Shown: positions 1 to 10,751 of the stretch, one piece after another | How the letters are laid out: the number at the start of each line of letters is the position of its first letter | Position numbering within the stretch: the first letter of the stretch is position 1 | Source of the DNA: Oikopleura dioica | Lineage: Eukaryota > Chordata > Appendicularia > Copelata > Oikopleuridae | Length of the DNA: 64,000 nt | Reading direction: 5' to 3' | Assembly: GCA_907165135.1 (NCBI GenBank) | Contig: OU015567.1 | Coordinates: forward strand, 12,219,001-12,283,000 | Notes under the pieces: model-generated | What the model saw: the letters and a program-made list of their open reading frames with translations, nothing else | What the model was told of the DNA's origin: nothing | Databases searched by the model: none | Position numbers and translations under genes: made by a program

Positions 1-229
1 GATTTATAGAGCGAATAATACTCTGGAGAATGCATCAAAACATGAGAAATTTGATAGGAATTACAAATTTGACAGTGTGTAATTTATAATTACTGCGTAT
101 AACAAAGAGAGTATCTTTTATCAGTTTTACAATATCTGATGCTTTGCGTTTCTTATTGGAATAGAGTAAATGACAGGTACCAATTGGAGGACTGGACTGC
201 TGGTAATGTAATGACTTGCGTTTTCAAAT

Positions 230-1067
230 CTAGTTGAGGCTGCATTTGGCGGGTTTCGTCTTTTTCTTTCGTTTCTGCTTTTTGCCAGGGTAGATTTTAT
301 CATTATCAGTCCTCGGCGTTTTCGGCTTTCTTTGAATCATGATCTGGTCGGTTAGCTTTTCGAAGGTTTCTTCGATTCGCAAATTTGTCTGAAAATCGAT
401 TACTTTCATGATCAGCGGATTATTTATACTTTTGCGGATGTTTCTATGTATTGTAAGCCGTATTTTGCTGCGATTTGTTCACCCTCTGCTTGCGAAACAC
501 TTCTAGGTCCATCGACTTTGTTTCCAACTGATAGAAAAGCCGGTTGAAATCAAGGAAGAAAATGGGAAAGGAAACTTACCCAGAATCCGAGGAATTTCAT
601 CGCAATTTTCTCTTATCTCGCTCATCCACCTTCTGATCGCCTCAAAAGATGTCCTGTTGCTGAGATCAAAGACGACGACGACTCCATTAGCACCGTTGTA
701 AAATCTACAAAAATTGAGTTCGTCAACCTGGAAAATAGAACTAACGATCTAACAAGAGATTTGAATCGTTCCTGCCCGGCCGTGTCCCAGATTTGAAGCG
801 TTAATTCTTCGCCCCTTTTGTAGATCTTCTTCAATTTGAAATCGACCCCAATTGTGCCCGTGTAGACATCTAAAAATAGGTCATCAAGCCGACTTGACCT
901 CCAACAGCGAGAAAATTTGAAAATCAAGTGTCGCCCAAAAAAACGGGGCTGCTTAGTAAGCAGTGCTTACCCGTAAAAGTATTGTCCGCGTATCGTATCA
1001 AAATCGCCGACTTTCCAACACCAGAGTCGCCGACCAGCAGCAACTTCAAAAGTGCTTTTTCCGGCAT
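230..1067 (-). CDS. Rab family small GTPase (Rab35/Rab8-like), five exons
   Basis: Membrane-traffic GTPase. Exons on the minus strand are 1067-971, 869-746, 704-580, 527-430 and 388-230, giving about 200 residues, the usual Rab length. Visible motifs in order: P-loop GDSGVGKS, switch I TIGVDFK, switch [14 protein letters not shown], the guanine-binding NKVD and the ETSAK motif. The stretch [19 protein letters not shown] resembles Rab35 most among the Rabs I know. I start at the ATG at 1067 because it is in frame with the P-loop and gives a normal short N-terminus; the ATG at 1164 is in another frame. The tail is Lys-rich and ends in KCSLN, a single CaaX-like cysteine rather than the double cysteine of most Rabs. 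All introns are GT-AG and 35-100 bp. Rab identity is seen in sequence; the subfamily is inferred. Confidence 0.93.
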
Positions 1068-2002
1068 TCAACAAAAGCAATCGATCTTTCCGATTCTTCG
1101 CCTTCCTCTTTTCTGATTCGAACAGATCTCTGAAGATTTCAACTTTATGTAAGAGAAGCTCCATTCTAGAGAAAAAAATAATACAGTTACGGGCCGTAAC
1201 TTACGGTTGAAAGTCTTAAAGATATTTATCCACCATTTTAAATTCTTAGTAATTAATTTATTTAGTATTGTTTAACATGTCTTTTTTACGATCTAATTTA
1301 ACGACGAAATGAAATTTTTTCTCTTTTAGAATTTCCCAAAGAAAAAAAAGGCTGAAACTCCAAATGACGCAACATTCGTCTGACCTCCCTTCTGGGCGTC
1401 TATGAGTTCTGATAAAAAAGCTGAAGTCCTTGTGAGCTAAAGTCGCTCAAGCCCTACTACGAGCGCTGTTTATTACGTCATCGATTCTGAGCTGCTGACT
1501 CAAAAAAGTCAATAAAACGGCATTTTCCGTTCAAGAAGCGAGAAAAGGGTTGAAAAAGAGGAAGTGAATGAAAATTACGCCCTTGCTCAGGGCGACACGA
1601 AGAATATTATGTCCCGGTGAGAGTTGATTTATTTTAGAAAGAAGGTCTCCACCTTGTGGTAGTCACATGATCTTTCTCTTTATAAAAGTCAGGATTCGGG
1701 ACTTTGGTTCTAGTTTCAGAAAAGAAAAAGGGAAAAATCAGCGCGCAGCGCCGATTGGCTGAATAATCATTTTTGACTTTTTTGGCTCTCGGCCTGTCCT
1801 TTATTTTCTTTATCGAGTCGAGCAGACTCTGAAAAGTGTGACTGTAGTACAGTAATTGGAAAAGAGAGAAAATCGCCGCGATTATCGATCGCTTGGTATT
1901 TTGCCACCTACAGCATTTTTGAAATTCATCCCTTTTTTAATTGTAAATTGTGAAAAGAAGAAGAGAATGAGAACGCTGAGAAAACTGACCGTACCTATTT
2001 CA
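1068..2002. other. Divergent intergenic region between Rab and NT5C1 genes
   Basis: About 0.9 kb with no convincing coding exon on either strand. It lies between the 5' ends of two divergently transcribed genes, so it probably holds both promoters. A TATA-like CTTTATAAAAG at about 1678-1688 points toward the plus-strand gene, and a pyrimidine-rich AG at 2002-2003 could be the trans-splice acceptor for that gene. Confidence 0.4.
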
Positions 2003-2032
2003 GATCATCTCGAAGCCGGAAAAATTCTCGGA

Positions 2033-4775
2033 ATGGGAAAAACTAGAACGATTTCGACGAGCTCGACTGGCAGGCCGGTGAGTGTCAATTTTTGAAAAAG
2101 AAGAGGAGAAATCGGCGTTGAAAATGGATGATTCATTTTTTCTGTCGATTTATTTTTATGGTTATTCATGAGATGTCAAATTAACGCTTCCTTTTCTCGT
2201 TGATAAGAAAAAGACTCTATTTCTGAAACGAAGATGTCCGTAACAAAAGTAGCAATTACCAGTTCTTCTATCCAAAATCGTAAAATTAGTTTCACGTCTA
2301 ACAGACTATTTGCAATAGTCTTTTTCGGAATGCAGAGCAGTACAGTCATTTTCCTTTTTTACGGGCGTTTTGACTAGGCAGCAAAACTTTACTGGTTTTA
2401 CTCATTCTGGTCTTTTTTGGTCTACGGGACCAAGTTTGCTTGAAACTTGAGTAATTTAAAACTCGTCTAACTCTATACTTATTTCTAACTTGTATTTTTT
2501 CACTCAGGTCTCTTATGAATACCCGATCTGGCATCAGGTACATTCATATTGAACAATCGCTATTTGGATTTATAAATTAATTGAATCGGAATAATAAAGA
2601 TTAACAGATTGCAACTTTTAGTTTGAGAGTTCTCACTAATGCGCATCCGCTCTTGCTTTCTTCCTTGATTTCTAGAATCTTTTTCTTTCGGAAAATCTTT
2701 CTTAGTAGCTGAACTTAAGTTACACCTGGCATGAACCTTGAAAAATATCATGTCCAAACTTAATTTACGAATTGTAATGCCTCTATTCTTCATAAAACTA
2801 AATTGTTCAATTCTAGCACCGAAAAACACCAAAGCCAAAGGATGCCTGCATCATTTGCGTTTCCAGCCGAGCGCTTTTCGATCTTCGGGAAGGAAGAACA
2901 GTCATGGAAGAGCAAGGCTTAGAGGGATACATCAAACACATGGTCGAAGCTGAAAATGTTCCACTTGCGCCTGGGCCAGCTTTTGCCTTTGTTCAAGCGA
3001 TTGAGGCGGTTAATTTAGGTACTCTTATGTTGAACAATTGTCGTGACGACTCTTTTTTGAGACAATATTCTGAAAGAATGACAAATCAGATTCTGGTGAC
3101 CCGGATTTTAACTTTCCATGTTCAGCCCTGTTGGAAATCAACCCAGAAGAAAAGAATCTGTTTGACGTTGTTCTGATGTCAGAGAATCACGCGCAATGTG
3201 GGGTGCGTTATCTCAACAGCATCCGACACCATGGGCTCAACATTGAGCGAGTTTGTCTGACCGCCGGTCGGCCTGTGACAAACTACCTCACTGCCTATGG
3301 AACACATCTCTATCTCTCCACTGATCATTCGAAAGTCAAAGATGCGCTCAGAGTGGGAGTACCAGGTAATCATTTTTTCTAATTTATTGAATTTCTTTCG
3401 ATTTCAAACGCAAGATTCAGCAAAATTTTTAATCAAGCCGTAAGTCTTCACATGTTCCGGGCTTCGCCACATTTTTCCGGGAACAGAGACAAGCTGCACA
3501 TCGTATTTTTTCATATTCGTTTCGAGCGAGTTTTTCAAGCTAGAGTAGCCATTTCGAATCTGGCTGTCCCAGTAAGCCACGATGCGGATTTTTCTCTTGT
3601 TGAAGTCGTGTCGCGCAGCAATATGCTCGAATAGCTTTTCAAGCGCTTAAAAGAACCATAAGAAACTTAGAGCTGAATAATTTTTCTTACATTTGAGCGC
3701 AGCATAGTGGGGATTCTTGATCGTGTAAGAAGGATTCGTCCAAGTACCGATTCGCCCGCATTTTATATCGCCTTTGCGCAGCTGAAAAGCGTAGACAATC
3801 GAAATCTCGTAACCCTAGAAAAATTCTCCGATAAAAATTTCAAACTGGGGACACTAACGTATTCAAGAATCCCAGCATAAAAAGGAATTTCTCGTCGCTT
3901 TCTTGAATATCGTGGCATTTTCAATCCGCGAGATTTATCTATTTTTTTCTCAAGATTTTTTTCTTGTTCTGATTGACTTCTGAGGAAGATTTTTCTTTTA
4001 TATAGGTCTTTCATCAGGATGAGAGTCTTTTAAGACCACTTCCATCTTGAAAATCGCCATCTCGATGAGGGCTTCCAGTGTTTTCTTACTATTTCTTTTG
4101 TGAGTCATTTTTTATTGATTCTCAAACAACTCTTCAGCGGCGACGTTGCCACCCTACTCGAAATCTATCGAGGAAAACGACGAGCTCCGCGTTGCCTTCG
4201 ATGGCGATGCCGTTCTTTTCTCCGATGAAGCCGAAGCAGTTGCCAAACGCGAGGGTCTCTTCCGATTCTTCGACCATGAGACAGAGAAAGAGGATATTCC
4301 GCTGGAAAAAGGACCGCTGATTCAATTCGCCTGGATTCTTGGACAGATGCAGAAGAAATTCAGAGATGTGCACACAGAATGCCCGATTCGTACTTATCTT
4401 GTTACTGCTCGCAGGTACATTCTTATTCACGCGGCGGTCAGCTAACATCTTCTAGCGCTGCTTCAGCCGGTTCACGAGCGATGAAAACACTCAGATCATG
4501 GGGATTGGACATCGACGAAGCGCATTTCATGGCCGGTGCTCCTAAGGGACCCCTGCTCGATAAGATCAAGCCGCATTTATTCTTCGACGACCAGGTACGA
4601 AAACTGCTGCATATTCAATAACATATCTTGCTCCTAGGTGGATAACATCAAATCATCGACCGAATACGGACTTCCAGCTGCTCACGTCCCATGGGGAGTC
4701 GCCAATGAAAGCAAAGTCGTCCTCGACGAGGAACCCAATCAAAATACAAGTGCCCAAGAAAAATCCTCCAAATGA
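2033..4775 (+). CDS. NT5C1: Cytosolic 5'-nucleotidase IA/IB-like (cN-I)
   Basis: Soluble enzyme that dephosphorylates AMP and other nucleoside monophosphates. Exons: about 2033-2077, 2817-3018, 3126-3365, 4138-4414, 4456-4594 and 4638-4775. Conserved blocks match vertebrate NT5C1A almost word for word: AVSSRAL-like [45 protein letters not shown] (the DxD-type catalytic region), [48 protein letters not shown] and AAHVPWGV near the C-terminus. The first exon is the least certain: the ATG at 2033 follows a polypyrimidine AG at 2002-2003 that looks like a spliced-leader acceptor. Two introns are long for this genome, 2078-2816 and 3366-4137, and the second contains a complete antisense gene. The short tail after VPWGV is Glu/Gln/Ser-rich. 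Family assignment is very secure; IA versus IB cannot be decided. Confidence 0.93.
3404..3918 (-). CDS. Unknown protein nested antisense in an NT5C1 intron
   Basis: Three minus-strand exons are visible inside the NT5C1 intron: roughly 3918-3855, 3814-3692 and 3645-3404, joined by short GT-AG introns and ending in TGA at 3404-3406. The product is about 140 basic residues beginning [13 protein letters not shown]; an upstream ATG at 4014 in the same frame would add a Lys-rich segment. Later parts read [52 protein letters not shown] and [18 protein letters not shown]. No stop interrupts the spliced frame, and the intron positions keep phase, which argues for a real gene. The order helix with ALKCALEKL followed by a beta strand ending in D-S-Q recalls RNase H folds, but the full acidic set is not recognisable, so I leave the function open. 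Confidence 0.6.
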
Positions 4776-5142
4776 CTTCGTTTTTCAATAATAGTTTATT
4801 GTGAATCTATTATTTCTGTTCTTTATCTCTCCCTATCCGATGGACGAAGGAAGTCCGGATCAGCGAGATTTCCCTTCTCTCGAACCACCGTTTTTATTAT
4901 TATTTTATTTTCCTCGTGTATTCTTGAAACATCATTCCCAGTTTCTTCATCTTCCTAAAAGTTACCTTCTGGTTTAGCGCTCATCTCGATGAAGAGCAGC
5001 TTCAGTCCTTCTTTTATTCTATTATATTTTTTAATAAAAATAATTGCAGCTCAGTTTCTGTTACAAAAAAACATCTACTGGAATTTATAAAGAAATTAAG
5101 ACTTCTTGAACTCTTGCAGAAAGTAGCACGCGCATTGCCAAT
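4776..5142. other. Intergenic region NT5C1 to SAFB-like gene
   Basis: AT-rich spacer of 370 bp. It holds the NT5C1 3' end and, before the next start, a CTCTTGCAG at about 5111-5119 that looks like a splice or trans-splice acceptor 24 bp upstream of the ATG. No other gene seen. Confidence 0.4.
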
Positions 5143-7488
5143 ATGACTAGCGAGGTAGAGCAAGATTCGATTGAGAAAATTAAGGAAGAGACGAAGAAAT
5201 TGGAAGGTAGAACTGTTGCGTAAAGAATCGAGGGAATGCCTTTTTAGTAGAGGATAAACCTGCCATCGACGCTGAGAATGAAGTGGAAGAAGAAGAAAAA
5301 ATAGATGAGGATCCTGTTGAGGAGCGATCTGAAGAACAGAATGCTGATCCAGCCGAGCCGTCTGAAGAACCAGTCAACGATGCCGACAAACCGGACCAAC
5401 CTGAAGAAGCACTGGATGGTTCCGCAGATGGATCAAAAGATGCCCCAGCTGACGCGCAAGAGTCAGAAGACATCGAGATGAAGGAAAATGCCTCATCTGA
5501 TGTTGTTGAAGAATCACCTAAAGACAAACTCGCGGCAGAAGAGAATCCGGAGCAGAAAAATAAGGAGAATGAAGACGTATCCGTAAGCGAAAACCCGGTA
5601 AAGAGCTCATCCAAGATTGGCATCATTATTTCTTTCTTATTGAATTAAACAAATAAGAAACTCAGTGTCTGAATAGAACAAAAGTGAATACTAGGACAAC
5701 GCGTTAGCTGAAGAGGAGGCGAATGAGAGCTGCCTCCTGGACGAGACAAAAGACGAGTTGGAACTCGACTACGAGCCGTTAGAGGAAGAGATTCCGCATT
5801 CCGAAGATCAAAATGCCGAAGACACCAGCGATCAAACGAAAAGCCTCCACTTTAAATACCTCCACTTTAAAAACCTCGATGCCTCCGTAAAAGCTGAAGC
5901 CCTGAATGAAGCAGTAACTCCCTTCGGAAAAGGTTCGAATTTCGAAAAGTGAAAGAATGACGTCTTCGTTTATTATCGTTTTAATCTCCTCCTGATTAGT
6001 TGAAAACGCGAAAATCTGGAATGTTGAAAACACGGATGAATATCTTGGAATGGTCGTTTGCGAATCTGCAGAAATAGCGGCTGCTGCAAAAGCTGCTTTG
6101 GATGGGACTGAAATTTCAGGAAAACAAGTTTCAGTGACAGTGGAGAAATCGGAGAAAGCTGCTGGAGACGAAGAAGTGCCTGCGAACAAGGAAGAAAACG
6201 CCGATAATGAAGAGGAAAACAAGCTCAAAGAACTAAAAAAGAAGAACGAGATTCAACGAAAAAAGGGAAGGTATTTGAGAGATGAAGTCTACGATTCGCG
6301 CTCGAAGATGCGACGGCTCAAGGAGAACAAGAGAAGACTGGAAGACGATAAGCGGCATTATGAAAAATCGGAAAAGAAGGACCGAGGAGAGTACTTGGAC
6401 GAAAAGATCAAGCTCAAAAAAGCTCGTGATGAATGTAAGATATCTTTTTCCACTATATTTTCTTTGGTTTTCTTATTTTATTGAGATTTTAGACGAAAAA
6501 TTGAAGCGAGAAAAAGACCCTGTTCTCGAAGACCGACGAAAGTCGAAAAAAGAGCTTGAGAAGGCGCAACTAGAGCTTGATAACGGAAGAAAGGAACTGG
6601 CCATTTACAAGCACAGCTTACGGGAAATCAGAGTAATGATGTCTTTAAAAACAACTGTTTTTCATTAGGATTTCAGGAAAAGATTAAGGCGCTAGAAGAA
6701 AAGGCAAAGAAGTCTTCGCGAGAAAACTCTGAAAGAGAAAAACTCGAGCGTGAGCGAAGACAGCTAGAAGAAGAGAAAAAGCGTTATGCTCGCGAAAAGT
6801 AAGTTATTCTCGCTACTCAGATATGTTCATGTTAATTCAGAGAAATACTCAATGCAGAGAGACAGTCATACGAATCAAAGCTTTCTCAATCTCGGGATTC
6901 AAGGGGCGGAAATCGAGATATGGGCAGATCATCGTCGACTGTCTTTCGTAGTCGTCCAGATGATTCTAGAAGAGATGGACGAAGGGACGTATCTTCTGGT
7001 GGTCCTTCAAGAGATGCTTACAGAACGCCAGACTCGCGTTCGCACCCTTATCAAAGGTAGGAATTGGGCATCATTTCTTGCATGTAAAATTACTTCCTAA
7101 GGAAAAGCTCAGGAGAGCCAGCATACGAAGATAGCCGAAGCTCACGCCGAACCGATTCAAACCCAACCTCGCAATCACGCAACTCAACCCGAGACATGTA
7201 TCAAAATTCGCGCGCACCGCCTGCCCGAAGTTCAGAGTAAGGATTTCATGTTTGTTTATTTTTGTCAGTGATTCTTCCAAAAAGGAAGCGCCTTTGAGCT
7301 CAAAAGCTGCAGTTACGATCAAAGTCAATAAAACTCGCAAATTTTGGCGATGTCGCTTGATCTCATTGACAAACAAAGAGACTCGCACTTTAGCCCGCAT
7401 ATTTTTTTTTTTTTCATTTATTCATTTTTCTAGTTCCCGTTCAACGAGGCCAAGCTGGGCGAGCGGATACAACCAGGGATCTAGATAA
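5143..7488 (+). CDS. SAFB-like RRM protein with long charged coiled coil
   Basis: Nuclear RNA-binding protein resembling scaffold attachment factor B. Exons: 5143-5206, 5248-5582 (or to 5597), 5695-5932, 6000-6434, 6493-6632, 6677-6798, 6841-7056, 7102-7236 and 7434-7488. The N-terminal third is highly acidic (Glu, Asp, Pro repeats). An RRM follows, from LHFKNLDASVKAEALNEAV through VENAKIWNVENTDEYLG and SGKQVSVTVEK; RNP motifs are weak. Then comes a long Glu/Lys/Arg helix (KLERERRQLEEEKKRY) and a Ser/Arg/Gly-rich tail ending YNQGSR. This order, acid region, RRM, charged coiled coil, SR/RG tail, is that of SAFB/SLTM. A possible extra exon of about 60 bp at 7269-7324 would insert SSKKEAPLSSKAAV before the last exon. 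Exon 2 has two workable donors in the same phase. The SAFB link is an inference from architecture; an RRM-containing nuclear protein is safe. Confidence 0.75.
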
Positions 7489-7631
7489 ATCTTTATTTTT
7501 CATCACACACCGTTCAATAACTGTTTAAACTCTAAACTTAGCTAGTACTGATTTACGACTCTTCATTACTGACCTGAACTATACACCTGCCGTTTCAATT
7601 TTTCGATTTCTAACTTTCGAAAATTCGAAGA

Positions 7632-9078
7632 ATGGTGAAAGGATTGAAAGTGAGCGTGGATTTGAACCTGGACGCCGTCTCCAGCCCGGGCACGGTTTTG
7701 GGCACACGAGGGCCGCTTTATATTGAAATGCAAATATTTCGACATCTTTTGCGATCTGAAGCAAGTCCCTCTATCTTCCCCATTCTTCTCCACAAGCGTC
7801 TGAACATCACCCATATCTTCCCATATCTAACTGATCCGGGACAGCTGGCCAACGAACTGGCGAAGCAGATGATCTCGATCAAGCTGATTCAAGAAGGCGC
7901 CCTTGGGGATCAGATCCTTGCTCATTACGCTGCGAGCGCGCGCGACTTTCTCTTCCCAACACCACAGCTGTCGGACACTTATCCAGGAGTCCACCGCGAA
8001 GTCCTGATGAATCGGACCCAATTTTACACGGGACTTCTTGAACCAAAACTCGAATTTAGGTACAGTCGTATTCCTCGAATAAACCAACGCTCTAAAACCA
8101 CCTTTCAGTACAAAAACGACCATCAAAGAAGTCACAGCGAGGCGAAAATTTGGAGGTACCGCGATAACCAACCGTGTCCGCAGCCCATCCCCTGTTCGTG
8201 GACGAGGAGCTTTCGAAATGTCGAAAAGCGACGATCGGTTAACTCGCACTGCTGCGAAGAATCTTCAACAGGCTGTTGAGGTGCTCCTTTCCCAAATATA
8301 GTCACAAGACTTTTTAGACGCAACAAAAATCGCAACGTTCCAGAAGCGCGGTCCGTAGATCTGATGATCCTCGTTTCATGAACACGACGATTTCCTTCCG
8401 TGCAAAATCTCCCGAAAGAAGGAGCGGGTTCATCATTTGACATATGTAATCCTAGACAATGTCAGACATAATTCCACAAACAAGTTTTCTTAACCGGCTG
8501 AAAGAGTAAAATCAGCTAAATCGTCGACGAAAAAACCACTGCCGTTCGTTGGTGCTAATGATAATCACAATCTAGGTATTCTGATAAGTTTATTTACAGA
8601 AGTAAGAAGAATACTTCACCTGGTGAAAGTCACCAAAAGAAGCAACAATCCTTAAGTTGGCAGCTGCAGCTGCCTTCTAGGGGATTTAGGGCCGGATATT
8701 TAAGCGCGTCAATTTATCCTATATCTTTAGCACGATATACCTCTACTTATTCGGAAACCAAAGCTCCTCCCACCAAGTCCAGGCAAACTATGGTAACTGA
8801 ACTTGATTACACCGGAAATACGTACGAGAAGATCCGAGAAAGAATTTCAAGATTACTTGAATCACCCCGCGCACAAGAATTCAACAGACACGTGAGGATC
8901 GACTCGATATATTTTGTGTGAAAGTTTTTTTCAGGGTGAGCTCGATGCATCGCTTGTAAGACTGGAACGGAAAATTGCTGCAAATAAAGGACCGAGGGTA
9001 AATTTGGCTCAGGATTGCACCTGGTCTGAGGCAGAGTTCTTTAAGTTTGATACTGAGTATGGGTATTTGATGAAGTAG
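7632..9078 (+). CDS. SPATA6: SPATA6-like sperm protein
   Basis: Homologue of spermatogenesis-associated protein 6, needed in vertebrates for the sperm connecting piece. Exons: 7632-8059, 8109-8280, 8318-8427, 8600-8891 and 8935-9078, in phase throughout, 381 residues. The N-terminal domain aligns by eye to SPATA6: VSVDLNLDAVSSPGTVL, GPLYIEMQIFRHLLRS, IFPYLTDPGQLANEL, IKLIQEG, DFLFPTPQLSDTYPG and LEPKLEFSTKTTIKEVTAR. The middle is Ser/Arg-rich, and the C-terminal TYEKIRERISRLLESPRAQ resembles the conserved C-terminal helix of the family. The intron 8428-8599 has the weakest donor; if it were not used, the protein would stop at 8440. The gene starts only 143 bp after the SAFB-like stop, on the same strand, which fits co-transcription. 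Family call from the N-terminal domain is strong; the 3' exon chain is inferred. Confidence 0.82.
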
Positions 9079-9614
9079 CTGAATAATTAAGCTTCCTAAT
9101 GAAAAGAGAGTGTAGAAGGTCAATTTTTCTCAGCAAATAATGTGTCCTAATTACGAGCTAGCTCTTCTGTATCTATTCTATGAACTCGTTTTGAGGATGC
9201 CTCCAAATATCGCGGTGAAAGTCATCGACAAACTTTCGATGCAAGGTGCCAGCAATTGCTTTTTGGCTTTGATATTTACCCTCTATTTAGCCTCAAACAC
9301 GTATACGATGGGATAGTTGAAGATTACGAAGCCTGACTCAAATCAACAGCGAGTTCAATCCTATTTGCTTACTGATCGGAAAACAGCATTTTCGCTCCTA
9401 ACTTTTTTATTTAAATTTTGATTATTTTCATATGTAATAAAGTTTTATTTTTGCAAGCTACCCTCGTGATTACTTAATGGAAGACCATCTTTTGTAATCA
9501 CAATTCTCAATCGGCATATGTTTGATAGCAGGTCAAGCTCTAGCAATTTGTCTGATTGTAAGCTTATATTCCACAGGTTCTCTTTGTTGCATGCATAATT
9601 TACTGTTATTATGG
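9079..9614. other. AT-rich spacer downstream of SPATA6-like gene
   Basis: No coding exon that I can support. An AATAAAG at 9437-9443 is a possible polyadenylation signal. Confidence 0.3.
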
Positions 9615-10040
9615 ACAAAGAGAATAACGGAATCGGCAGCTTTTTCTTTCTTCTTCAGGGAAGAGTTTCGCATGCGTTCGAGTTTTACCTTGATTTTATT
9701 TCATTTCCCGTTATTAATTCATACGTTTGTCTCTCCCTCCTTTGAAAACCGATTTGATAGTTTACACGCTCAGACGTTTTTTAAATCATCAGTGGACCTG
9801 TTCTTTTGAAATCATTTTTGGAGAGAAAAAGAACCAAATTGGTTCTCTCGAAGAGAAACTCAACAAGTTCCTAGAAAATGCCATTCCATTAGGTTCGAAG
9901 AGCTGGAAGAATTCGACGACTCCAAACACCTTTGGTTTCAATTTCAATTGAAAGGTTTCTCTAGCGCAAAAATTGATGAAGTGTACTCGGTATTAAGATT
10001 CTTTGGGCTTAGGATAATTGCTTATCCGGATGATTTTTAA
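9615..10040 (+). CDS. Small unknown gene, exon structure uncertain
   Basis: The last exon is convincing: from 9891 an open frame reads FEELEEFDDSKHLWFQFQL, then GFSSAKIDEVYSVLRFFGLR and ends YPDDF at 10040. Just upstream another frame reads VYTLRRFLNHQWTCSFEI and GSLEEKLNKFLENA, which also looks coding. Joining the two needs a 26-bp GT-AG intron (9865-9890) or a frameshift; 26 bp would be unusually short. A start at the ATG at 9615 (MDKENNGIGSF) is possible but not proven. I do not recognise the family. It ends 40 bp before the stop of a gene on the other strand. Confidence 0.4.
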
Positions 10041-10080
10041 TGTCCCTAAAGCGCAACGGGGAAAATAATGGTTATTTTAT

Positions 10081-10435
10081 TTACGCTTCTCCATGAACTT
10101 GATCATTCAAAAAGTCAGCTAATGTAGCATGTATAATGACACAGCTGTAAAAAGGTGGAGTAAGCTCACGCTCAGGCCAAGATAATCCTTGATCTTTATC
10201 AATCCTAATGGTCTCCGATTCTCCGAGGATCCGAATCTTTTCTAAAAGTGCATCTTGAGCAGCTTTTTCAAAGACTATTTTCTAAGGTTCATTTATATTT
10301 GCGTTCCTCGGCATCCTCATTAAGGTTTGGTAAGAAAGAGAAAGGACCCTCTAAGTTACGAAGAACGAATGCAATTTTGATGACCAGAGTTGTTTTGAGG
10401 TTTTGGAGTAAGACAGCATATGCTGTAAGCGCCAT
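10081..10435 (-). CDS. Small unknown protein with a GA-AG intron
   Basis: Two minus-strand exons, 10435-10319 and 10281-10081, give 105 residues starting MALTAYAVLLQNLKTTLV and ending NDQVHGEA. The second exon reads FEKAAQDALLEKIRILGESE and SWPERELTPPFYSC, clearly protein-like. The exons join in phase only through a 37-bp intron 10318-10282 that begins GA and ends AG. Without splicing the frame meets a stop just before exon 2. The N-terminus is hydrophobic for about 25 residues and could be a membrane anchor. Family not recognised. It converges on the plus-strand gene ending at 10040. Confidence 0.55.
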
Positions 10436-10751
10436 TTATTGACAGGTTGAGTGACAAGATCTCGCCGATTTTTCTGGGTACGATTGTCTTATTCATCAAT
10501 TAAATTTACCTGCTCAACTCAGAGCACGACTTCATTTCAATATTGTTAATTACCAGTTCAATTTTCTTTTCTCATTCGACTTTTTGAGACGAGCGGAGAC
10601 GCGAAAGTCGAGGATGAGCTTGACGGAAAAGAATGGAGTGCTTCTGGCAAATTTGCTAAAGCATTTATCAATCAGTCAACGATTTTTCAAAGCTTTTTGA
10701 TAGAGAACTAAAGTAAGATCCATCTCTTTCTCACTAATTTGAAGGTTTCAA
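10436..10751. other. Spacer upstream of GPCR 1
   Basis: About 300 bp between the start of the minus-strand small gene and GPCR 1; it probably carries both promoters. A short open frame from 10615 (MSLTEKNGVLLANLL) ends after 28 codons and is not supported. Confidence 0.3.

Noticed and set aside
3404-3918. Calling the nested gene an RNase H
   Set aside because: Only the order of predicted elements and one D-S pair fit; the catalytic acidic set is not identifiable.
5180-5626. 148-codon Ser-rich open frame on the minus strand
   Set aside because: It is the antisense shadow of the acidic SAFB-like exon; Glu/Asp codons read as Ser/Phe on the other strand.
9522-9809. 95-codon frame MIAGQALAICLIV...
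   Set aside because: Phe-rich AT-driven frame overlapping more protein-like frames; no support as a gene by itself.
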